DNA of 24,575 nt, taken from the NCBI GenBank assembly GCA_033720695.1, contig JAWWCA010000020.1, positions 1 through 24,575 of the forward strand, in the 5' to 3' direction. The notes beneath the pieces were generated by a model. That model searched no databases, was not told where the DNA came from, and saw only the letters and a list, made by a program, of their open reading frames with translations. The stretch is from DATGQT01 sp033720695 (GTDB lineage Bacteria; Bacteroidota; Rhodothermia; Rhodothermales; Rubricoccaceae). This document shows, one piece after another, positions 14,050 through 22,025 of the stretch (within the stretch, counting starts at the first letter, position 1; every line of letters begins with the position of its first letter). The translations under genes were made by a program, and so were the position numbers.

Positions 14050-14820
14050 ATGACAGACACGCCCCCCACGTCCCACGTCGCGTCCTCCGCCCAGATCGGG
14101 GAGGGGACAACGATCGGTCACTTCTGCGTCATCGCCGACGACGTCGTCGTCGGGGAGGGGTGCGAGATCGGGCACCACGTCGTGCTCCACCCGGGCACGC
14201 GGGTGGGGAGTGGCGTGCGGATCGACGACCACGCCACCGTCGGGAAGCAGCCGATGCGCTCGCCCGCGTCGGCGACCACGGCGGCGGGCGAGCGCCCGCC
14301 CGCCCAGATCGGCGACCGCTGCCTCATCGGCACCGGGGCCGTCGTCTACGCCGGCTGCACCCTCGGCGAGCGTGTGCTCGTGGCCGACCTCGCGACGATC
14401 CGCGAGGAGGTCGAGATCGGGGACTACACCATCGTCGGCCGCGGCGCGGCCGTCGAGAACCAGTGCACGGTGGGGCGCCACTGCAAGCTGGAGACGAACG
14501 CCTACGTCACCGCGTACTCCGTCCTCGAAGACCGCGTCTTCGTGGCGCCCGGCGTGCTCATGAGCAACGACAACTTCATGGGCCGTACCGAGGAGCGCAA
14601 GAAGCACTTCAAGGGGGCCGTTGTCCGCAAGGGCGCCCGGCTCGGCGTCGGGGCCGTCCTCCTCCCGGGCAAGGAGGTGGGGCCGGACGCTGTCGTCGCG
14701 GCGGGCGCCGTGCTCACCCGCGACGCCGAAGGCGGGACGATCTACGCCGGCCTCCCCGCGCGCACCTTCCGCGAGGTCCCGGAGGAGCAGAAACTCGAGA
14801 ACCAGGGCTGGGACGGTTGA
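14050..14820 (+). CDS. wlbB: Left-handed beta-helix N-acetyltransferase, WlbB/WbpD-like
   Basis: The 256-aa protein is built of hexapeptide repeats (AQIGEGTTIGHFCVIADD, CEIGHHVVLHPGTRVGSG, ARLGVGAVLLPGKEVGPD) that form a left-handed beta-helix trimer. The segment SNDNFMGRTEERKKHFKGAV followed by RKGARLG matches the WbpD active-site region (N..ER...VKKGA), and AGLPAR is the usual end of the coil. In the pathway it acetylates the 3-amino group of UDP-2-acetamido-3-amino-2,3-dideoxyglucuronate using acetyl-CoA. It is about 60 aa longer than WbpD, with extra N-terminal coils interrupted by an unrelated Ala/Ser/Thr/Pro segment near residues 73-87. It starts 45 bases after the dehydrogenase gene. 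Confidence 0.85.
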   Translation: MTDTPPTSHVASSAQIGEGTTIGHFCVIADDVVVGEGCEIGHHVVLHPGTRVGSGVRIDDHATVGKQPMRSPASATTAAGERPPAQIGDRCLIGTGAVVYAGCTLGERVLVADLATIREEVEIGDYTIVGRGAAVENQCTVGRHCKLETNAYVTAYSVLEDRVFVAPGVLMSNDNFMGRTEERKKHFKGAVVRKGARLGVGAVLLPGKEVGPDAVVAAGAVLTRDAEGGTIYAGLPARTFREVPEEQKLENQGWDG

Positions 14821-14828
14821 GATGCCCC

Positions 14829-14856
14829 GCCCGGCCGGAACGTTGTGCGGCCGGGC
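14829..14856 (+). terminator. GC hairpin between the acetyltransferase and aminotransferase genes
   Basis: GCCCGGCCG pairs with CGGCCGGGC, a perfect nine-base stem with a ten-base loop GAACGTTGTG, eight bases after the stop at 14820. Being inside an apparent operon, it may be an attenuating or mRNA-processing structure and not a full terminator. Confidence 0.4.
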
Positions 14857-14904
14857 CCCCGCCCCTCTCGCTTCCACTGTCACGTACTCCCTGAACCCAC
14901 ACGC

Positions 14905-16086
14905 ATGTCTCTGACCAACGGAACCCCCGCCGCCACGGCCGACCTCCACGACGCGCCGCCGGCAGACCCGTCTCCCGTCCCCATCCTCGACCTCACGCCG
15001 GAGATCGAGATGCTCTGGGATGAGTTCAACCAGGCGTTCCAGGACGTCCTCCGCTCCGGCCAGTTCATCATGGGGCCGGCGGTCAAGGCGTTCGAGGCCG
15101 CCGTCGCGGACTACCTCGGCTGCAAGCACGCCATCGGCGTCAATTCGGGCACGGACGCCCTCGTCATCGGGCTCCGCGCGCTCGGCATCGGGCCGGGCGA
15201 CGAGGTGATCACGACGCCGTTCTCCTTCTTCGCCACCGCGGAGTCCATCAGCAACGTCGGCGCGACGCCGGTCTTCGCCGACATCGACGAGGCGACGTTC
15301 AACCTCGACCCCGCCGCCGTCGAGGCGAAGATCACGCCGCGCACGAAGGCCATCATGCCCGTCCACCTCTTCGGCGATGCGGCCGACATGGGGGCCCTCC
15401 TCCAGATCGCGGAGGCGCACGGGCTGCGCGTGGTCGAGGACTGCGCCCAGTCCTTCGGCGCGCGGTACGTGGGCGACGGCGAGGCCAGCGGCGCCTTCAC
15501 CGGCACGATGGGCGACGTGGGGGCCTTCTCGTTCTTCCCGTCGAAGAACCTCGGCGCGTTCGGCGACGGCGGCCTCATCGTCACCGACGACGACGCCGTG
15601 GCCGACGCGGCGGCGATGCTCCGCAAGCACGGCGCGCGGAAGAAGTACCACAACGAGACCCTCGGCTACAACTCGCGCCTCGACGCGCTGCAGGCCGCGC
15701 TGCTCCACGTGAAGCTCCCGCACATCGACCGCTTCAACGCCGGCCGCCGCCGCGTGGCGGCGCTCTACAACGAGCGGCTGGCCGACGTGCCGGGCGTCCA
15801 GACGCCCCGCATGACCGACGGCCACGTCTTCCACCAGTACACCGTCCGCGTCCTCGACGGCCGCCGCGACGCCCTCCGCGAGCACCTACAGCGCGAGGGC
15901 ATCAGCACGATGGTGTACTATCCCATCCCGCAGGACCGGCTCCCGGTCTACGACGGCACCTACCCCGAGAACCCCGTGAGCGACCGGCTCAGCGCGGAGG
16001 TGTTGAGCCTCCCCATCTGGCCCTCGATGGAGGAGGCCGTCGTCGAGCGGGTCGTTGCGGCCATCCGGCGGGCCCTCGGCGCCTAG
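14905..16086 (+). CDS. wlbC: DegT/DnrJ/EryC1 PLP aminotransferase, WlbC/WbpE-like
   Basis: The 393-aa protein starts at ATG 14905; the extension to 14845 looks non-coding. It has the family signatures VNSGTDALVIGLRALGIGPG, TTPFSFFATAESI, VEDCAQSFGA with D179 contacting the PLP pyridine nitrogen, and FSFFPSKNLGAFGDGG with the Schiff-base lysine K214. YNSRLDALQAA and the C-terminal YYPIPQ are also typical. In context it converts UDP-3-keto-GlcNAcA to the 3-amino sugar with glutamate as donor. About 20 residues at the N-terminus (Ala/Pro/Asp-rich) precede the conserved start at VPILDL. The stop codon lies in a perfect 14-base palindrome at 16078-16091. Confidence 0.93.
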   Translation: MSLTNGTPAATADLHDAPPADPSPVPILDLTPEIEMLWDEFNQAFQDVLRSGQFIMGPAVKAFEAAVADYLGCKHAIGVNSGTDALVIGLRALGIGPGDEVITTPFSFFATAESISNVGATPVFADIDEATFNLDPAAVEAKITPRTKAIMPVHLFGDAADMGALLQIAEAHGLRVVEDCAQSFGARYVGDGEASGAFTGTMGDVGAFSFFPSKNLGAFGDGGLIVTDDDAVADAAAMLRKHGARKKYHNETLGYNSRLDALQAALLHVKLPHIDRFNAGRRRVAALYNERLADVPGVQTPRMTDGHVFHQYTVRVLDGRRDALREHLQREGISTMVYYPIPQDRLPVYDGTYPENPVSDRLSAEVLSLPIWPSMEEAVVERVVAAIRRALGA

Positions 16087-16128
16087 GCGCCCGGTGACCC
16101 GCAGCAACCCACGCACACGGCGACTGAC

Positions 16129-17091
16129 ATGAATGCACTCGTAACCGGGGGCGCCGGGTTCATCGGCTCCAACCTCGTCGACGAGTTGCTGGCACGCGGG
16201 CACACCGTCCGCGTGCTGGACAACTTCTCGACGGGGAAGCGCGAGAACCTCGGCTCCGTCCTCGACCGGATCGACCTCATTGAGGGCGACATCCGGAGCT
16301 ACCACCTCGTGCAGCAGGCGGTCGAGGGCGTCGAGGTGGTGTTCCACCAGGCGGCGCTCCCCTCCGTGCCCCGCTCCATCAACGACCCCATCACCTCGAA
16401 CGAGGTGAACGTCGGCGGCACGCTCAACGTGCTCGAAGCCTCGCGGATGGCCGGGGTCCAGCGCGTCGTCTACGCCTCGTCGTCGTCCGTCTACGGCGAC
16501 CGTCCAGAGCTCCCGAAGCACGAGGGGATGGCGCCCAACCCGCTCTCGCCCTACGCCGTCTCCAAGCTGACGGGCGAGCATTACTGCCGCGTCTACGCCC
16601 GGATCTACGGGCTCACCACCGTCGCGCTCCGCTACTTCAACGTCTTCGGGCCGCGGCAGGACCCCAACTCGCAGTACTCCGCCGTCATCCCCCGCTTCGT
16701 CAGCCTCATCCGGCAGGGCCGCCCCCCGACGATCTTCGGCGACGGCGAGCAGAGCCGCGACTTCACGTACGTCACGAACGTCGTCCGCGCCAACCTGCTC
16801 GCGGCGACGGCGGACTGCGAGGGGGGGCTCGTGCTGAACTGCGCCTGCGGCGAGCGGACCACCCTCAACGAGATCGTGCGGCTGGTCGGGCGCTACGCGG
16901 AACGGTCGGTGGAGCCGATCTACGCCGAGCCTCGCGTCGGCGACGTCCGGCACTCGGTCGCGGCCGTCGAGCTCGCGCGGGAGAAGATCGGCTACGAGGC
17001 CACCGTCTCCCTCGAAGAGGGCCTCTCTCGGATCGTCTCGGGCGACGAGGCGTCTACGACGGTGCCGGAGCAGGTGCCACAGCGGGTGTAG
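16129..17091 (+). CDS. wbpP: NAD-dependent epimerase, WbpP/TviC-like UDP-N-acetylhexosamine 4-epimerase
   Basis: The 320-aa short-chain dehydrogenase-type protein has TGGAGFIGSN (residues 6-15) for NAD binding and the catalytic YAVSK with Y142 and K146. The strings VFHQAALPSVPRSINDPITS and RYFNVFGPRQDPNSQYSAV closely follow WbpP and its relatives, which interconvert UDP-GlcNAc/UDP-GalNAc or their uronic acids at C4. Here it could act on UDP-GlcNAcA, UDP-GlcNAc or the diacetamido-uronate made by the preceding three genes. Which one cannot be told from sequence. It starts 42 bases after the aminotransferase gene. Confidence 0.88.
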   Translation: MNALVTGGAGFIGSNLVDELLARGHTVRVLDNFSTGKRENLGSVLDRIDLIEGDIRSYHLVQQAVEGVEVVFHQAALPSVPRSINDPITSNEVNVGGTLNVLEASRMAGVQRVVYASSSSVYGDRPELPKHEGMAPNPLSPYAVSKLTGEHYCRVYARIYGLTTVALRYFNVFGPRQDPNSQYSAVIPRFVSLIRQGRPPTIFGDGEQSRDFTYVTNVVRANLLAATADCEGGLVLNCACGERTTLNEIVRLVGRYAERSVEPIYAEPRVGDVRHSVAAVELAREKIGYEATVSLEEGLSRIVSGDEASTTVPEQVPQRV

Positions 17092-17138
17092 CGGCTCGCG
17101 AGCGGAGGAGATGCCAGTGACGAGCCAACAGCGCGCCG

Positions 17139-18524
17139 ATGAGGGGTCCGTTCAAAGGGTGGTACGACGCGATCGGACGCCGCCTGGACCCCCAGGACAA
17201 GCTGCTCATCCGGAACAGCTCGTGGATCCTCTCCTCGAACCTGTTCGTCGCGCTCCTCGCGTTCCTGAAGTCCATCGTCGTGGCGCGCGGGCTGGGGCCC
17301 GAGTTGTTCGGCACCTACGTCCTCATGGCGGCGCTGGCGCTCACCGTGATCGAGCTGCTCGACGTCAATGCGGGGGTGACGGTGATCAAGTTCGGGGCGG
17401 AGTACCACGGCGAGAACCGTCTCGACAAGATCGTCGCGCTCGTCAAGTGCATCGTCCTCACGAGTGCGGGGTTGGGGGTCGCCGCCGTCGGCGCCCTGGC
17501 GCTGGTCCTGGTCCTGTTTTACGACGCCCTGATCGGGGTGCCGGGGTACGAGGCGCTCATCGTGCTCTACGGCGCGGTCGCCGTCGTCGCCTACCTCGAC
17601 AGCTTGTCGCTGGGGCTGCTCCGGTTGTTCTACAAGTTCAAGATCAACGCCGCCGTGAAGGGGATCGCCGGGCTCGTGGACCTCGCCGTCTCGGTCGCCG
17701 TGCTGGCCGCGTTTCCTCACCAGCTGAAGCCGTTCTTCATCGCCATGATCGCCACGAGGGGGGTGAGCAGCCTCGTGCTTAACGCCGCCGCGACGATCGA
17801 GCTCTGGCCGTTCTTCAGGCCGCACCTCGGGGCACCCGTGGCGGTGCTTCGGGGGGCGGGGCGGGGGATCCTGAGCTTCGCGCTGAGCACCTCCGGCTCC
17901 TCGACCCTGAATCGGCTCCGGAACCAGGGCGACAAGCTGCTGCTCGGTGCCGTGGCCGGCGCGCAGCAGGTGGCCTACTACGAGATCGCGAAGAAGCTGG
18001 CGCAGAGCTGCCTGCGCCTCACGGACCCCCTCCGCCTCACGATCTACCCGCAGCTGGCGAACTTGGTCGCGGCGCGGCGCTTCGACGAGGTCGCGCGCCT
18101 GGTCAAGCGCGTCTCGATCCTCTTCGCGATCCCTGCCCTGCTGGCCATCCTCACCGGCGTGTTCCTGGGGCACGCCGCCGTGTCCCTCCTGTACGGGCCG
18201 GCGTTCGTCCAGGCGGTGCCTGCGCTGATCGTCTACCTCGTCATCGTCGCGCTCGACCTCTCGCTGTTCTGGCTGGTGTCCTTGATGAACAGCGTCGGGA
18301 AGGCGAAGGAGCTGTTCTCCGTGAACCTCGTGACGCTGATCCTCTTGGTGCCGATCGCCTTTGTCGCGGTTCAAGCCTGGGGGGCGCTCGGGATGGCGCT
18401 GGCGATGCTCGTCACGAAGGTGGGCAGCAGCGGCGTGCTCCTGGCCCTCTGCCGGGGCGCCCTCACGCGCTCTGCGGCGCCGGAGGCGCCGGGGCGGGCC
18501 GTGAGCGCAGCCGAGAAGGTGTAG
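17139..18524 (+). CDS. wzx: Wzx-type oligosaccharide-lipid flippase (first copy)
   Basis: The 461-aa polytopic membrane protein begins with a short basic cytoplasmic part, then NSSWILSSN, and alternates hydrophobic segments typical of the MOP/PST flippase family (12-14 helices by eye). VIKFGAEYHGENRLDKIVAL at residue 82, LGLLRLFYKF, FPHQLKPF and IAKKLAQSCLRLTDPL are landmarks. It would move undecaprenyl-diphosphate-linked repeat units across the inner membrane. It is a clear paralog of the protein at 23148, which shares all these strings. The GT2 gene starts one base after its stop. Confidence 0.9.
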   Translation: MRGPFKGWYDAIGRRLDPQDKLLIRNSSWILSSNLFVALLAFLKSIVVARGLGPELFGTYVLMAALALTVIELLDVNAGVTVIKFGAEYHGENRLDKIVALVKCIVLTSAGLGVAAVGALALVLVLFYDALIGVPGYEALIVLYGAVAVVAYLDSLSLGLLRLFYKFKINAAVKGIAGLVDLAVSVAVLAAFPHQLKPFFIAMIATRGVSSLVLNAAATIELWPFFRPHLGAPVAVLRGAGRGILSFALSTSGSSTLNRLRNQGDKLLLGAVAGAQQVAYYEIAKKLAQSCLRLTDPLRLTIYPQLANLVAARRFDEVARLVKRVSILFAIPALLAILTGVFLGHAAVSLLYGPAFVQAVPALIVYLVIVALDLSLFWLVSLMNSVGKAKELFSVNLVTLILLVPIAFVAVQAWGALGMALAMLVTKVGSSGVLLALCRGALTRSAAPEAPGRAVSAAEKV

Positions 18525-18525
18525 C

Positions 18526-19476
18526 ATGGCGAGCGCGCTGTCCATATCGGCCATCGTGGTGACCCGGAACCGGGAGCGCTACCTCCGGGAGTCGGTCCGG
18601 AGCCTGATGGAGCAGAGCCTGCCTACGAGCGACTACGAGGTGATCGTGGTCAACAACGGGTCGACGGACGGGACGGCCGATGTCGTGGCGTCGATGAAGC
18701 GGTGCCACGACAACCTCCGCTACGTCTTCGCCGGCACCGAGGGGTCCTCGCGGGCGCGGAACGCCGGGCTCGCCGAGGCCCGGGCCCCCATCGTGGCCTA
18801 CATCGACGACGACGCCGTCGCCTCGCACACGTGGCTCGAGGAGATGCTGAGGACCTTCGAGCGGTTCGACCCCCGGCCGGCCTGCGTCGGCGGGAGGATC
18901 CTCCCCCTCTGGGAGACGGCGCCGCCAGCGTGGTTCCCGAGGCGGTACCTCCCGTCCCTGTCCATGCTGGACCTCGGCGACGAGGCGCGCCAGCTGAAGG
19001 AGCTGGAGTTCATCGTGGGGGCGAACATGGCGTTCGTCAGGGACGAGCTCGTCGCGGCCGGCGGCTTCAACGACGAGATCTCGCTCTACGCCGACGAGAT
19101 CTACGTCCAGGACCGGATCCGGGAGCGCGGCGGGGTCATCGTCTACGCCCCGGCGCCGTGGGTCCACCACCACGTGCCGGCCGGCCGTTTGACGCTGGAG
19201 TACATGCGGCGGCGGAAGTACCGGGGGGGCAAAGGGGAGATCTCCATCCTGACGGAGCGGCTCGGGACCGGCGGGGCCACCCGGCTCCTGCTCACGAACG
19301 TCGTGATGCGGCCGCTGCACCTGGCGAGGCTCGCCCTGGCGCTCGCCTTCAACACGGCGACCGGCCGCGAGGCGGCCGCCATCGAAAACAAGATCCAGCT
19401 GTCGAGGAGCCGCGGCATGATGGTGCAGGCCAGCGTCCTGCTCTCCCGGAGGATCCGGTCACGGCTGCGCCGGTAA
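18526..19476 (+). CDS. Family 2 glycosyltransferase (GT-A fold)
   Basis: The 316-aa protein has the GT2 start ISAIVVTRNRERYLRESVRS, VVNNGSTDGT for nucleotide binding, SSRARNAGLAEA and the metal-binding AYIDDDA with D94-D96. FIVGANMAFVRDEL and D190/E191 in YADEIYVQDR fill the usual acceptor and base region, in a slightly divergent form. No strong membrane helix is seen, so it is probably a peripheral cytoplasmic enzyme adding one sugar to the lipid-linked unit. Donor and linkage are unknown. It starts one base after the flippase stop, so translation is probably coupled. Confidence 0.9.
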   Translation: MASALSISAIVVTRNRERYLRESVRSLMEQSLPTSDYEVIVVNNGSTDGTADVVASMKRCHDNLRYVFAGTEGSSRARNAGLAEARAPIVAYIDDDAVASHTWLEEMLRTFERFDPRPACVGGRILPLWETAPPAWFPRRYLPSLSMLDLGDEARQLKELEFIVGANMAFVRDELVAAGGFNDEISLYADEIYVQDRIRERGGVIVYAPAPWVHHHVPAGRLTLEYMRRRKYRGGKGEISILTERLGTGGATRLLLTNVVMRPLHLARLALALAFNTATGREAAAIENKIQLSRSRGMMVQASVLLSRRIRSRLRR

Positions 19477-19589
19477 GCCATCTGCGACATTGTGCCGGAC
19501 TGTAGCCTCCCCCGCCAACGCATGGTGCACGTGATGTGTGCCGGGGCCGCCCCCCTCCCCTCCCACCAGGACCTCTCCCCCTCTCTCTC

Positions 19590-20960
19590 ATGAACATCAG
19601 CGTTTTTGGCCTGGGCTACGTCGGTGCCGTCACGGCGGCCTGTCTTGCCAAGATCGGGCATCGGGTGACCGGCGTGGACATCGCCGGACGGAAGGTCGAC
19701 CTCATCAACACGGGCCGCTCGCCGATCGCGGAGCCGGGGCTCGACGAGGTCGTCGCCGACGCCGTCGAGGCCGGGCGGCTGATCGCCACCACCTCCGCCG
19801 CCGAGGGGCTCCGGGACGCCGACGTCGCGATCGTGTGCGTCGGCACGCCCTCGCGCCACAACGGGGAGGTGGACACGTCGGCCCTGGAGGCCGTGACCCA
19901 GGAGATCGCCCGGCACGCCGCCGCGGCGTCCGACGGCCTCGCGGTCATCGTCCGGAGCACGGTGCCTCCCGGGACCATGGAGGAGACGGTGCTTCCGGCG
20001 TTCCGTCTCGTCCGGGACGGGGTGAGCACCCCGTCGCTGATCTACCACCCGGAGTTCCTCCGGGAGGGGGCCGCGCTGAACGACTTCCACGAGGCCCCTC
20101 AGGTCGTGGTGGCCTCGGTTGGGGGCAGCCTCCCGGAGGCCGCGTTGCGCGAGCTGATGACCGCGGTCTACGACGGCGTGCCGATCCGCCTGCACGTGGT
20201 GGAGCCGAAGACGGCCGAGATGATCAAGTACGTGAACAACACCTACCACGCGCTCAAGGTGAGCTTCGCCAACGAGGTGGGGCGCGTGTGCCGGGGCTAC
20301 GGCGTCGACGTGCACGAGCTGTTCGACCTCTTCCTGGCCGACACCAAGCTCAACGTCTCGGCGGCCTACCTCCGCCCCGGCTTTGCCTACGGCGGCTCCT
20401 GCCTCCCCAAGGACCTCCGGGCCCTCGCCAAGATGGCCACGCGGGCCGACGTCGAGACCCCCGTCATCGCCAACATCGGGCGGAGCAACGAGATCCACGT
20501 GCAGACGGCGCTCGACCTCGTGATGGAGTCCGGCGCGGCGCGGGTCGCCTTCCTCGGCCTCAGCTTCAAACCCAACACCGACGACGTGCGGGAGAGCCCC
20601 CTCCTGAGCCTCGTGGAGCAGTGCATCGGCAAGGGCCTCGAGGTCAAGATCTTCGACCGGTGCATCTGCGGCGACACGCTGATGGGGCAGAACGAGGCCT
20701 ACCTCCACGCCCACCTCGACCACGTGACGGAGCGGCTCGTCGGCTCCCCCGAAGACGCCGTGGCCGACGCGGACCTCGTCGTGCTCGGCCACGCCGTGCC
20801 CGCCTACCTCGCCGCGGTCGACGGCGCGGGCAAGCGCGTGCTCGACCTCACGGGCCGGTTCCAGCGCTCGGAGCTCACGCCCGGGATGCTCTCGGTCGTG
20901 CTCTCGGAACTGCCGGGCGCCGACCCCGTCCGCCGGGGAGTCCTGAGGCGAGTGGGATGA
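19590..20960 (+). CDS. GDP-mannose 6-dehydrogenase-like nucleotide sugar dehydrogenase (AlgD family)
   Basis: The 456-aa protein starts at ATG 19590. FGLGYVGAVTAACLAKIGH binds NAD; VGTPSRHNGEVD, PEFLREG, MIKYVNNTYHALKVSFANE and FAYGGSCLPKDLRAL (catalytic C271) follow in family order. The strings IAEPGL, TKLN.S..YLRPGFA and LGLSFKPNTDDVRESPL resemble AlgD more than UDP-glucose or UDP-GlcNAc dehydrogenases, so GDP-mannuronate is the favoured product. If instead it accepts UDP-GlcNAc, it would feed the WlbA-C pathway. Its last four bases overlap the start of the next gene (ATGA), implying coupled translation. A gap of 113 bases separates it from the GT2 gene. Confidence 0.85.
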   Translation: MNISVFGLGYVGAVTAACLAKIGHRVTGVDIAGRKVDLINTGRSPIAEPGLDEVVADAVEAGRLIATTSAAEGLRDADVAIVCVGTPSRHNGEVDTSALEAVTQEIARHAAAASDGLAVIVRSTVPPGTMEETVLPAFRLVRDGVSTPSLIYHPEFLREGAALNDFHEAPQVVVASVGGSLPEAALRELMTAVYDGVPIRLHVVEPKTAEMIKYVNNTYHALKVSFANEVGRVCRGYGVDVHELFDLFLADTKLNVSAAYLRPGFAYGGSCLPKDLRALAKMATRADVETPVIANIGRSNEIHVQTALDLVMESGAARVAFLGLSFKPNTDDVRESPLLSLVEQCIGKGLEVKIFDRCICGDTLMGQNEAYLHAHLDHVTERLVGSPEDAVADADLVVLGHAVPAYLAAVDGAGKRVLDLTGRFQRSELTPGMLSVVLSELPGADPVRRGVLRRVG

Positions 20961-21982
20961 ACTTCCGCAGCATCGCTCAGCTCAGCGATCAGCTCCTCGC
21001 GTGGACGAGGCGCCTCCCCGCCGACATCGACCTCGTCGTCGGCATCCCGCGCAGCGGCATGCTCGTGGCCAGCATCGTCTCCTGCTACCGGAGCATCCCG
21101 CTCGCCGACGTCGACGGCCTCCTCGAAGGGCGGTGCTACCGAACGGGGCGGACGAAGGCCGGGAGCCTGGGGGACGGGCCCGAGGCGGAGGCCCACCTCC
21201 GGTTCCTCGACCAGCCCCGCCGCGTGCTCGTCCTCGACGACACCGTCTGGTCCGGCGCCAGCATCCGGCGGACGCGCGAGCGCATCGAGGCCGCCGGGTT
21301 GCCGCACCGGGTGGAGTACGGCGCCGTCTACGTCCGGCCCGAAAAGACCGACGCCGTGGACCACTACTGCGAAGCGCTCAACGGCCCACGCCTGTTCGAG
21401 TGGAACCTCTTCCAGCACAAGGAAATCCTCGCCGACGCCTGCGTCGACATCGACGGCGTGCTGTGCTACGACCCCCGCGCCGCCGACAACGACGACGGCG
21501 AGCGCTACCGGCAGTTTCTCCAAAACGCCCGCCCGCTCTTCCGGCCGGAGCGGGAGGTCGGCTGGCTCGTCACGAGCCGGCTGGAGCGCTACCGGCCCGA
21601 GACCGAGGCGTGGCTGCGTGAGCACGGGATCGCGTACCGCGAGCTGGTCATGCTCGACTGCCCCGACGGGACCACGCGCCGACAGCTGAAGCTGCACGGG
21701 GCGCACAAGGCGAGCGTCTACCGCGAGACCGGCGCCTCCCTCTTCTTCGAGAGCGACGTCCGGCAGGCCGTCGAGATCGCCAACCTGGCCCAGCGGCCGG
21801 TCCTCTGCACCGACACCATGCAGCTCATCCAGCCGGGGATGCTCCCGCTGGGGCGCCCGCCCGCGGCCCTCGCCGACGCCAGCGTGCCGAGCCTCCCGCG
21901 GCGGGTGGCCCGCCGGGTCGCGCCGCTCATCCCGCGGCCCGTCCTCGGCCTCCTCCTCCGGTCCAACGGGAGCCGCCGCTGA
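20957..21982 (+). CDS. Fused phosphoribosyltransferase-HAD phosphatase, candidate ribofuranose-transfer enzyme
   Basis: The 341-aa protein has two domains. Residues 1-150 look like a type I phosphoribosyltransferase, with DLVVGIPRSGMLVASI and the PRPP loop VLVLDDTVWSGAS (91-102). Residues 160-290 are HAD-like: motif I ACVDIDGVLCYDP with D164/D166, motif II LVTSR (T206/S207), motif III K251 in HKASVYRETGA, and motif IV FFESD with E265/D267. The C-terminus is basic (about 300-341). Dual-domain enzymes that transfer phosphoribose from PRPP to a glycan and then remove the 5-phosphate are known from polysaccharide loci. That role is inferred here from domains and context; a nucleotide-salvage role is possible. 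The start overlaps the preceding stop by four bases. Confidence 0.8.
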   Translation: MNFRSIAQLSDQLLAWTRRLPADIDLVVGIPRSGMLVASIVSCYRSIPLADVDGLLEGRCYRTGRTKAGSLGDGPEAEAHLRFLDQPRRVLVLDDTVWSGASIRRTRERIEAAGLPHRVEYGAVYVRPEKTDAVDHYCEALNGPRLFEWNLFQHKEILADACVDIDGVLCYDPRAADNDDGERYRQFLQNARPLFRPEREVGWLVTSRLERYRPETEAWLREHGIAYRELVMLDCPDGTTRRQLKLHGAHKASVYRETGASLFFESDVRQAVEIANLAQRPVLCTDTMQLIQPGMLPLGRPPAALADASVPSLPRRVARRVAPLIPRPVLGLLLRSNGSRR

Positions 21983-22025
21983 GGCGACCCCCACCCAAGG
22001 CTCGCCCCTCCTTCCCCCGTCCCCC

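Noticed and set aside
12970..15885. Antisense open frame of 971 codons opposite the wlbA-C genes
   Set aside because: It mirrors strongly coding plus-strand genes. Its composition (Val/Glu/Arg/His/Asp-rich, no motif) is that of the reverse frame of GC-rich codons.
19538..20956. Long in-frame extension upstream of the PRTase-HAD gene
   Set aside because: This part is a shadow of the AlgD-like gene in another frame, Arg/Pro/Gly-rich; the conserved protein begins at ATG 20957.
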